Part shown: positions 38,813 to 47,950 of the stretch, in pieces
How positions within the stretch are numbered: the stretch's first letter is position 1
Layout of the letters: each line of letters starts with the position of its first letter
Assembly: GCF_026262505.1 (NCBI RefSeq)
Contig: NC_067207.1
Location: forward strand, 17,204,082-17,268,081
Length of the DNA: 64,000 nucleotides
Source of the DNA: Trichomonas vaginalis G3
Lineage: Eukaryota; Parabasalia; Trichomonadida; Trichomonadidae
Reading direction: 5' to 3'
Notes under the pieces: model-generated
Database searches by the model: none
What the model saw: the letters and a program-made list of their open reading frames with translations, nothing else
What the model was told of the DNA's origin: nothing
Position numbers and translations under genes: made by a program

Positions 38813-39175
38813 CTAATGTCCGCCTAGTCTCTTACGTTTCCTGTTGAGTTCCATAGCATTCTTTAACTGGAGCTCATACATTCTGTTTCTCCTCTGGTAG
38901 AAAACATATTCTGGGTCAACTCCTGTGTTCGCGTCATCTGCATAGAGTTGTTTATATCCCACTTCGGGGTTTGTATAAAACTCTTTCCATCTCATATTTG
39001 CATACCATGGTGGCAAACCTAACGCAGCGTCATTTGACATGGCAGTTTGCATTTGTACATCTGTTGGCACTTGACCATAGTTTGCCATTGCAGTTTGTAT
39101 TCTAACTTCATTTGGAATATTCTCTGGGTTTGGTTGTCCAGGTTGCTGTGCATTTGCTAAGTTCTGTGCGTCCAT
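38813..39175 (-). CDS. Conserved 120-residue late protein (copy B)
   Basis: Protein identical to that of copy A (14371-14733), with only silent base changes visible. Asn/Gln/Pro-rich start, PPWYANMRWKEF block, basic end. Such identity over a neighbourhood where other genes vary suggests recent exchange between copies or strong constraint. Confidence 0.78.
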   Translation of the reverse strand: MDAQNLANAQQPGQPNPENIPNEVRIQTAMANYGQVPTDVQMQTAMSNDAALGLPPWYANMRWKEFYTNPEVGYKQLYADDANTGVDPEYVFYQRRNRMYELQLKNAMELNRKRKRLGGH

Positions 39176-39198
39176 TTAATATTAGATAAAAATATCTC

Positions 39199-39330
39199 TT
39201 ACGAGTACATATGCTGAACATTTGCAGGCATTGGTTCATCTTCATATTCTCTGTACTTTTCTGCCACGTCAAATAAATAAATGACACAATGGAAAAAACC
39301 TAAAACAAGTAGTCCTATTTCAAACCACAT
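39199..39330 (-). CDS. 43-residue single-span membrane protein (copy B)
   Basis: The same product as 14757-14888, starting MWFEIGLLVLGFFHCVIYLF. It overlaps the end of the methyltransferase gene by 16 bp, consistent with a compact minus-strand late operon-like cluster. Confidence 0.65.
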   Translation of the reverse strand: MWFEIGLLVLGFFHCVIYLFDVAEKYREYEDEPMPANVQHMYS

Positions 39331-40133
39331 TTACTTACTAGTAAAATTTCTTTGTTATGACACTTTCTCCGGTTTATAGGACCTCTCTCATATTCTATCT
39401 TGTCATATCTAAACTCATAGTCATGTATGTCCTCTAACCATCTCATAACGGTTTCCAAACCAATTTTATCGGATGTAAAGTAAAAGCATGGATGGTTATG
39501 TAAAACGTCTAAAGTTTCTAAAGAGTCTCTCAAAGTCCAGTCTACTTGGTATTGAAAATCCCATGTGTTATAGAACGGCGGGTCCACTATAAAGAAAACA
39601 TTTTCCTTGTCTTTATATTTTTCATACAACTCTGTCCAATAACATCTCACAAACTCTATACCCTCAATATATTTTTCTATGTCCTCTTTGAAAACATTTG
39701 TATAGTTAAGATATAAAACTTTTGACATAAGTGTTTCAATGTCATGAACTCTTATAGCACCACTATATAATAGTCTAGCAGATATACTATCCCAGTCTAT
39801 ATATTCTGCTTTTTTCAAAACCTCTCTCACAATATTTTTCTTATCTAATGGTATACGTTCCATCTTACCTATAGGTATCTTTTCTTTTAACTCTTTCAAT
39901 ATATTGTTTGTGTCTGGTATATGTTTGAGACGGTCCATATAGTTGTCGAAGTCATTGCATATAATCTTTGAGTCTGGGAATATTGTATGGCACAAATGGG
40001 ATATATAGAAACTTCCACCGAACAAATCTACAAATGTTAGACCATTCGGTAGTTTCTTAAGTTCTCTCAATAGAATATCTTTACATTTACTCTTATTTCC
40101 AAAGAAGGGTAACGGTGGTTTTGTAAAATTCAT
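39315..40133 (-). CDS. Dam-like DNA N6-adenine methyltransferase, copy B
   Basis: 272 residues, apparently whole, with FGNK at 11-14, VDLFGGS at 35-41 and the catalytic DPPF at 184-187, followed by the usual FYFTSDK block. D12-class enzymes of this layout methylate adenine in short sites. The gene lies next to the right terminal repeat in both copies. Possible roles are protection of element DNA, control of element genes or, if expressed after integration, marking of host chromatin. Confidence 0.86.
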   Translation of the reverse strand: MNFTKPPLPFFGNKSKCKDILLRELKKLPNGLTFVDLFGGSFYISHLCHTIFPDSKIICNDFDNYMDRLKHIPDTNNILKELKEKIPIGKMERIPLDKKNIVREVLKKAEYIDWDSISARLLYSGAIRVHDIETLMSKVLYLNYTNVFKEDIEKYIEGIEFVRCYWTELYEKYKDKENVFFIVDPPFYNTWDFQYQVDWTLRDSLETLDVLHNHPCFYFTSDKIGLETVMRWLEDIHDYEFRYDKIEYERGPINRRKCHNKEILLVSKCGLK

Positions 40134-40472
40134 TTATATATAATAATAAAAATGTTTTTTCCTGAAAAGTGACAAAACATTTACGAAGAAGAAGTTTATT
40201 TCCTGGACTGTTGTCAAAATGTCATGTTGTCACCATTTTCAAAAAGATGTTAGTTGACCGAGGGACCGAGGGACCGAGGGACCTGGTGACACCTTCAGTT
40301 CTTCAAAACATTTACGAAGAAGTCTTGACAAAACATTTACGATGAAATCATGACAAAACATATACGAAGAAGTCATGACAAAACATATACGAAGAAGTCA
40401 TGACAAAACATGAAAACATATATAATTTGTGAAAAGCGAAACATTATATAATGTTTTCGACCCAGAAGAAGG
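40134..40472. repeat. Subterminal repeat block of copy B
   Basis: No gene. Contains TTTACGAAGAAGTCTTGACA iterons (40165-40190, 40305-40410) and a GGGACCGAGGGACCGAGGGA minisatellite (about 40257-40282). It has far fewer iterons than copy A (15693-16500) and no AGGTGA palindrome. Just inside the terminal repeat there is a short fragment encoding NVFDPEE-like sequence. Confidence 0.7.
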
Positions 40473-40625
40473 CTTCTCAAAGTATACTTCCTTGGAACGC
40501 CTGTAACTTTTCCAGTAGCGACGATAGACCCTTGCTTGTCCGGACAAAGTTATACTAAACATCTTCAGGGCTAGAGGGCACGAAGTGCCTGGAGGCCCCA
40601 CTACCTTTTTTTTTTTTTTTTTTTT
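40473..40625. repeat. Right terminal inverted repeat of copy B
   Basis: This is the reverse complement of the left repeat and ends in a 20-base T run. The one-base divergence over about 130 bp points to recent mobility. Confidence 0.93.
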
Positions 40626-40630
40626 AAGTC
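40626..40630. repeat. Target-site duplication AAGTC, right of copy B
   Basis: This is the matching duplication after the 20-base T run at the right end of copy B. Five to six bases is the usual range for Polinton integrases. Confidence 0.85.
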
Positions 40631-40668
40631 ATCATTAAAAATTGCCCTGTGCAAAATGTTAAGTTTAT
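40626..40668 (-). pseudogene. DUF3447-type ankyrin protein, short piece between copy B and the MITE
   Basis: About 14 codons (KLNILHRAIFNDD) connect the N-terminal piece, across the TTAA site of the MITE, to the piece beyond copy B. The LHRAIFNDD segment is a typical first-ankyrin motif of this family. The frame is preserved at both junctions. Confidence 0.8.
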
Positions 40669-40672
40669 TTAA

Positions 40673-41712
40673 GGGTGCACCCGTATGTACGTTTATTTGA
40701 GAGGAGGATTACCCTCTCAATTTTGAGGGATTCGTTAGTTTATTTTCTCGATGAATATGCAATAAAATTTGATTTTTACCTTATCAATATACTTCATATA
40801 ATATACACATGTTCATGTAAAAACTTTTTTCCAAAATCCTCAGGAATTAAGGGATTTTTGAATTTTAAGAATTTTTTTCGAATTTTTTCGAAAAAAAAAT
40901 ATTTTCAGAACAGCCTTAACGGCTAAGATTTAGGAACAATGTTAAGTATCAAAAAGAAAGGAGGTCTGATATAGACAACATATATCGTTGAAGGTTGAAA
41001 AATCTCTAATATTTGAGCCCAAAATTTCAAATTTTAATTTTTTGAAAAAAGAGGCCACCCGTATGTACGTTTATTTGAGAGGAAGAGGATTATATTTTTG
41101 AAAGGGTGAAACATTATGAATATGTTAATTATATAATAATATGTATTATTATAAAAAAGAAAAAATAAAGCACGTTAAAATTTTTCTTTCTTGATTTTTT
41201 ACAAAATCTACTTAGAATTATGCAAAATATGACTAAATAATTATAAATTTCAAGTTAAATTTTAATTTTGATAAATAATTTAAAAAGTTTCAAAATATCA
41301 AGTTCAGTTCGACTATGTATGTAGTAATTCCTCAATAAAGTGCCAAAACCCTATTAAAATATATGAACATTTTCAACATTTGAATGTTTTTATTTAAAAA
41401 TTTGATGGAATATGAGCTTCAAACAATTATTATGTAAATAAAAATAATTAAATATATGTATTTATTCGTATTACAACCGTAGTAAGTCGATTCTTCCTTT
41501 CTTCTACTGAGGTTTGAATTTGATTTCGAATTGTAAAGAGATTCAAAGGGAAAATACTAGCGGAGAAAAACTACCTCCATGAAAGGGTCATAATGGACTC
41601 AAGTTGTATTTTTTGATATTTTTTGCTTTTCGAGCCTAAATAGGTAGCCAAGATAATGCCTAAAAATAAGGTTCTAAATTCTGAAGTTTACATGATCCTC
41701 TCGTGTGCACCC
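40673..41712. mobile_element. 1.04-kb non-autonomous DNA transposon (MITE) with TTAA target site
   Basis: Left end TTAA|GGGTGCACCCG and right end GTGCACCC|TTAA give an 8-bp terminal inverted repeat and a TTAA duplication. The left part and 41049-41095 share CACCCGTATGTACGTTTATTTG, an internal direct repeat. There is no coding capacity. TTAA target sites are typical of piggyBac-like transposases, so a piggyBac-type MITE is the best guess, although a TA-duplicating element cannot be excluded. Confidence 0.65.
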
Positions 41713-42004
41713 TTAAGTATGTTTCAAGATAATATGAAACTGAATATGTATTATTTTCATTAATTCTACCAACTAAAAATTCATATGATGGATAATATTT
41801 ATCACTGCACTTTAATGATTCATTAATTAATGAGATAACTTGCGATCGATCTAATATTTTGGGTTCAAGAATTTTTGTTTTAATTTCCATATACAACCTT
41901 TCTATTTTTCCTTCATCATATGTAGCGAGACTGAACAATGAGACCAAGACATCATTTTTATCAGAGCATAAATTCATTAGATCATAATATATCTTATGAT
42001 TCAT
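41713..42004 (-). pseudogene. DUF3447-type ankyrin protein, N-terminal piece
   Basis: ATG at 42004 opens MNHKIYYDLMNLCSDKNDVL, then a helical region ending VSYYLETYL at the TTAA site. This matches the usual N-terminal layout of trichomonad DUF3447 proteins, which precedes a run of ankyrin repeats. Ankyrin proteins form very large families in these parasites and mediate protein-protein contacts. The gene is interrupted by the MITE, by Polinton copy B and by Polinton copy A, so it cannot make its normal product. Confidence 0.78.
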
Positions 42005-42383
42005 GAATAAATATGTTAATCTATAAAAATGACTTTACAAAACCGTCAAAGATATTGTAAATAGAGAAAATTATTTTGATAGTGAATTGATATCAATGAT
42101 ATAATAAGATAACAAGGCCGAAATATAAAAAACAAAATTATTTCTCATAGAAATATGTATATTCCATTATGAAATAGACATTATTCCATAAATGTTCACA
42201 AAAAGCCATTTTTTATCGAAAAAACTAGCTAGCAGATGAGATAGTTTGTAGTAGCACACTTTAATCACTGAGCAAATATTTGAGATTGTATTTGACTGTA
42301 TTCATTCAAGAAAATTAAAAAAATTATATTACCCGATTTGTTTGAAAATAAAATTGTTTATTTTTGATTTTAAACTAAATGAT
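42005..42383. other. Host intergenic DNA
   Basis: About 380 bp of A/T-rich DNA between the ankyrin gene start and the end of the large surface-protein gene. I see no gene, repeat or RNA in it. Confidence 0.6.
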
Positions 42384-45300
42384 TTATAGATCATATTCAT
42401 ATTCAGGTTTTGCTTCTTCGGGTTGGACTTCACAACTTTTAACTCTTTCATTATGCATTCTTTTATACATAATAAATCCAATAATAGAAGCAACTACAAT
42501 AGCAATCAATGCTGCAAGTACTCCAACTACTATTCCTACAGTTTTCTTGTTATCTGTTTTGCCGCTATTTAGTTTGTCATCATTTGGTGCTACTGATTTT
42601 GTTTTATAAGGCTTATCACCTGGTTTTTCATATGGTTTGTTATCAGGTGTTGGCTTATTTGGTTTAATTTCAGGTGTTGGCTTATCTGATTCATGGCTTG
42701 GTTTACCTGAATCATCGCCTGGATCAACAGGTTTTTCAGGAGTATTTTCATTTTTGTTTAATTCTGAAGATGAAACTGACTTGTAAGCGCTGTTTTCTGA
42801 AATGATATATGATTTTTCAACACTATGCGGATTATCTACATTAATTGTGAAAGTTGATTCATCATTGGCGTTTTCTGGATCAAGTTTAATTACCACCGGA
42901 TCTTCAAAAACATCATTAACATCTCTAATATATCTTGGAGATTTTTCCCCAAATAAATACCTGTAATCGGATAAGATTCTTCCATCATTTGCAACATGAA
43001 TCCTAGTGTGTTTGTAAGTGAAGAAAACATAAACATTTCGACATTTTCCATTCAAAGCTTGAACGTTATACTCTGTATATCTTTGAGAATTTTTGAATAC
43101 CCAATTTGCAGTGCCATGAACAATTACATCAGTGCAACCATTTGCTTCTTTTTTGAAGAAATACACGTAAATGCATTTGGAAAGATAGAGACCATCATAC
43201 CTTAGAACCAATTGACCATTTACTGTGTAATCAATATTCATGATTCCATGTTTCAGTAAATTCTTTTCAAAATCTCCTTTCTTGTAAATTGCAACAACTC
43301 CTGTGAAATCATCACAATACAATGAAACTGATGTTCCTGCTTCAACATCAAAAGTTCTATTTTCTGTTGTTAATCTAATGAAATATTGACCAATTGTAGG
43401 ATAATCAAAATCATGAGATTGCATAGGCGTATGAGATTCACCATTAGTTTTAAATAAACTATCAGCTTTAATTAATTGGAATTTATATTCCTGATATACT
43501 GGATTTTTGTAATATTGATAAACTTCCAAATTCCAATTCCAGGGGTATAATGTACTTAAAGGTAATGCAACTGCATATCTTACATTTTCGATTTCTTTAA
43601 CATCCTGGTAATGAATGTAATCTTTTTCAAATATTCTCATTCTATAATTAGTAAATCTAATGGAACAATTATATGGATTTACGATTACAATCAGATTATC
43701 TGATTCCACATATCTTGTATTACAAATAACATTGCCGTTTTCTGTCAAGAAATTGATAACGAAACTTGCCGTCGCTTTTTCCATAAATGGCACAAATAAG
43801 TAGTGAATTTGACTGTGATCATATCTTCTTCTTGGATTTCTTTGAATTTTGAATGTTTCTGGTTCATAAATGAGGTAATAGGAATCAATTGAATTATAGT
43901 TTTCATCTACAAAGTTTTCTGCATTCGTGAAAACAACATATCCAAATTTGAATGTAATTGTTGTTAATCCATTTGTAGGAACGTCAAGAAATTCATCATG
44001 AATATTATAATCACTGCGTTCCATTACATTACCAGATTTCGATGTATCTACATAAGCAAAATCTATTACAGATTTTTTGGGGTCAATGAAAGAATAAAAA
44101 AAGATTTTGTCATCTGAATCCAAAATGAATGTTTTGTCAATTTTTTCTGTAAAATCACTAGTAAAGCCATTATAATAGCCATAGACGCAAAAGCCTGGTT
44201 TTGGATCTGGTGGAATGACAGGAACAAATAAATATTTTTTGCCAGGTTCTAATTCCTTATTTAAGCTAAAAAGTTTTGCTCCTGAAAAGTCAAGAAAGTC
44301 AACATAATCAACTTTTCCTGTTACATCATAGTATTTCAGATTCATTTTCCAATTTTCTCTCTCCTCCAGAAAGATTGGAGAATTCTTGGATATTGTTATG
44401 ACTTTCTTGTCAGCATAAGCAGTTAATAATTTATTTCCATTCTCATCAATAAATTTATCATGATTATATATGAGTAATGGAGTTACACTATCTGAAGAGA
44501 TAAGGATATCTGTATCATAATCATTATTTAATTGTAAAGCGCCATCCTCGGCAGAAGATATATGAATCTTGTTGATATTAAAGTAAAAATCTTTCTCGAC
44601 ATTAGTAATTACTTTTTCTGTAATCATGTTATTCGCCCTTAATTTGTTTTGAACAAAATCAAATTCACCATCAACTGACCTAGAAATAATAAGATAATCC
44701 TTAAAATATAAGCATGCTGGACAAATAACATACTTTCTAAGTCGATATCCGAATACTTTAAAATTATCATAATTGGGACTTATATTTGTTGATCTTAATT
44801 TTATATGATAAGTTTCATCTGGACCATATATATAGTAAATGGCAAATTTTGTCACACTGTAATTAAATGTCCTATAATCAAGGGTTATATCTTTGTCAAT
44901 TGTATTATAGATAATTATATATTGTTCATCTTCTGTAATATCAATCATTACAAATTCAAATACTCTAACGTGATCTGAAGCCTTAATGATAATGTCGTGA
45001 TCTAAGTTTTCGATTTGAGTATCAATTTTTTGATCATTTTCATCATAGAAATCATCCTTGTTTAATGATAAATAAAGTAGTTTTTGGGCTGATGGTCTAA
45101 CAATTGTTACTTGTTGACCAGGTAGAATGTATAAAGAATTTAACCCAATTTTAGAATTGAAAACATTTGTGTCATCAGCTAAATTATTTTCTGAACTATA
45201 ACACATTCCTTGCTTCAACAAATTATTGTAAAATGAGTTTTGATCATTTGGTGTTGCAGTGATGGAGATAAGAAAACTATTTCGACTCATACTTAGAAAT

Positions 45301-47018
45301 GAAACATCAGTAAATGTTGATGATCCTTTTGTTAATGTTTGTGTATTGCCGTTTATTTTAACATTTGTAGTTGCATCATCATATAATTCAATGTTAATTG
45401 TCACCTTTTCATCAAAGAAAAGTTCAATTGAATTATATCTGAGAATAAATAGTTTTTCAATCGCATTTTGCCATATAGTACCAGGATTGGAAATAATCGT
45501 TATCGGATGAGATTCTCCATCAACTGATTCCAAATAAAGTTTTTCTTATCCCTTGAAAACTTTTTGTGGATGTGACCAATTGAAATGAACAAAATTCCTT
45601 GTATCACTAATAAATACATTATAGCTGCTAGAAATATCTAAGTATACTCTAGCAGTATTTCCTGAATAACTACTACCTGATTCGAGTTCTCTTGGACTGC
45701 ATCCAATGCATGATCCTGTTTCAACTAAAGGTTGTAATTCAGGAACACTAAAAAGTTTCTGTGTTTCTGTAGTGACTTTTGGAGAATTTACAGAAAGAAA
45801 ACCGATTTTACGCTTTTTAGGATCATATCCACTCCACTGAATATTGTTATCCATTGCAGTAGTTGTTGTATATGGTTCCTTTGGATATTGTACTTTTTCA
45901 CGGCTAGTGACTGAATTAAATCTTGGTGTAGAATATACTTTTCCTGAATCGGTTTCAACAGTAACTGTATGAGGGCGTTCATCGTAAGAAATCAAACAGT
46001 ACTGTCCTGATGGGATGCTAGTTCTTGTCCAATAACTATATCCGCCTGCATGGTATAAAATAGAAAGATATTTGCAATTTTTTGCCATAAAGGCAACAAT
46101 ATAAATTGATTTAGGAGGGCCATCATATGCGAGTTCCTTTCCTTTTACATTTAAAATAAAATTGGAAATATCATCTCCATTATACTTAAGTCCTGTTGGA
46201 TCTGAAATGTATAAGACACAGCTTCTTTCTTCCACTTGATTATTGAAAAACACACCTGGAGATGATAAAATTACTTCTGTTGGTTCTCCAAGAGGAGGGA
46301 TCAGGACTTGGTTGTCTCTGAATCCTGTGTATTCTCCATTAATTGATCCTCCATCACTATGATACATACCAGGTTTGTATCCTTCTAGTTTGGGAATTTG
46401 ATTTTCAGATAATTTTAAAAAAGATACTCCATAATGGGCTCTGGACTCTCGATTTGAAATTGATTTACCAGATATCAACCAAACATATCTTGTATTTGTA
46501 ATTTTCCTGAAAATTTCATTTCTCCCTTGAGTTGAATCAGTATAAACGTAGTCAACATCATAGTTTATATAGCAAAAATCATAGTCACCGGTATAATCAA
46601 ATGTATGACAACCGAAAAACTCGAAGTCGCAATTTGTATATGATAAAACAATTAAATCCAATCTTTTTTTACTACTTGAAAATTTGGAATAATCTATCAT
46701 GTATTTTTTATTTGGCTCATCAAGAACTACAAATGTTATTCCATATGTTTTCGAATATGATGCAAAAAATAAATATAATATTTTTGTGCCTGAAATTGAT
46801 TTTACAGTTAAGGAATCTATATTGGCATAGAGCGAGCTTAAGGTGTAGCCCCTTTCATCTTGAAAAATTGTTGGGTTTAAAATGCAAATTTCAAAGTTTT
46901 TTTCTTTTGTGCTAAATGAAATTGTTATCGATGATTCTGAAATCGGAATAGTATACATTCCTCTTTCTGATATATGAACTTCATCGCATAATGAAAAGCT
47001 GAAAAGAAGTGCGAGCAT
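42384..47018 (-). pseudogene. Large secreted/surface protein with C-terminal membrane anchor, one in-frame stop
   Basis: A host gene of about 1,544 codons. The N-terminus MLALLFSFSLCDEV is a short signal peptide. A long beta-rich, Tyr/Asp/Asn-rich ectodomain follows, then a Pro/Lys-rich stalk (PEKPVDPGDD, PTPEIKPNKPTPDNKP). One membrane span (VGIVVGVLAALIAIVVASII) and a short acidic tail ending PEYEYDL close the protein. The layout is that of a trichomonad surface protein; the family is not recognised. A single TAA at 45546-45548 interrupts the frame, with open frame on both sides and no ATG directly after it. That means a recent pseudogene, stop readthrough or a base error. Confidence 0.75.
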
Positions 47019-47950
47019 TTAAAATTTTATGATTTGAGAGGAATTTGAATTTAAAATTTTCAAAAGTCGCTGAACTTTGTTTTGGTTTTTTGAATATATT
47101 TCGTCAATACTTTTTTTTACACTTCAATTCAATTTTTTTACCCTTTTAAATTTCCGTATCCAATTTACTTCTGTGTCCAATATAAATACCAATTTATCAT
47201 TTTTACAATTCGAGTCGCAGGAAAAAATATATATTCATATATAATGGATGCAGATCATGTTAATTAATATGTAATTTACTTGCGACTAGGAATTTTTTTT
47301 AATTTTTGTATTCAAATTTTCAGAACTTTTAACGTTCATGAGAATTATAGTCTGCAAAAGATTAATTCGGTTAAGAAACGTAAGATTTGTTCATTCAATA
47401 TCTTATTCTTTTTCTAATTAGCAGCGGTTTATTTGAATTTACGACAATTGAGTTAAATTCTCAAATTCAGAACCATAGGTGTGATTCATTGAATATTCAT
47501 GCATTCTCAGCTTATGAGTATTACTTGATATATGGAATGAAATGCAGGTGCATATGCAATCCATTTGTTTCAAAAAAATCTCAAAAATGATTGTTGAAGA
47601 AATTATTATATGATGAATTAATGTACTCAAGATGAAGAACATGCACAAACATTGCACGTCATCTCATTTTAGAACAAAAAATTAAGTTTTGCATTAAGAT
47701 TTAATTCCTAAATTCACTACTGGTAACAATCTCAATTTTATGTGACTATGGGTGTGAGCACTTGTGAATTTCGCCGAATTCGAAAAATTGAACTTGACAT
47801 TTATAAATTCTTTACAATACGTAAAGTTCTCAAATTTAAGATTGCAATTTCAAAATTTCGTATTACGAATGATCTAACCTTATATTGCTCATTAAATTAA
47901 AATGTGAAATAAGTATTTGAATATATGCTTCAAAAAATGCAATATACTGA
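47019..47950. other. Host intergenic DNA
   Basis: Over 900 bp of A/T-rich DNA upstream of two divergent genes. Short frames on both strands have no recognisable protein character. I see no RNA gene or repeat. Confidence 0.55.

Larger units (their letters stand above)
16911..40625. mobile_element. Polinton/Maverick-type virus-like element, copy B (complete end to end)
   Basis: The element is bounded by inverted terminal repeats at 16911-17066 and 40473-40625 and flanked by AAGTC on both sides, as expected of a DDE/D integrase insertion. It carries an integrase, an A32-like ATPase, an SF3 helicase, capsid-like genes, KilA-N regulators, a phage-type tail-fibre gene and a Dam-like methyltransferase. 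It is broken, with roughly a dozen or more breaks, although many genes look whole. The near-identical terminal repeats indicate a young insertion. No family B DNA polymerase or adenovirus-type protease was recognised, which is unusual for the family. Confidence 0.92.

Noticed and set aside
42384-45533. The 1,049-residue C-terminal part as a separate gene with its own start
   Set aside because: It is in the same frame as the upstream 490 codons, has no ATG near its beginning and no signal peptide, and the only start would be a TTG just past the TAA.
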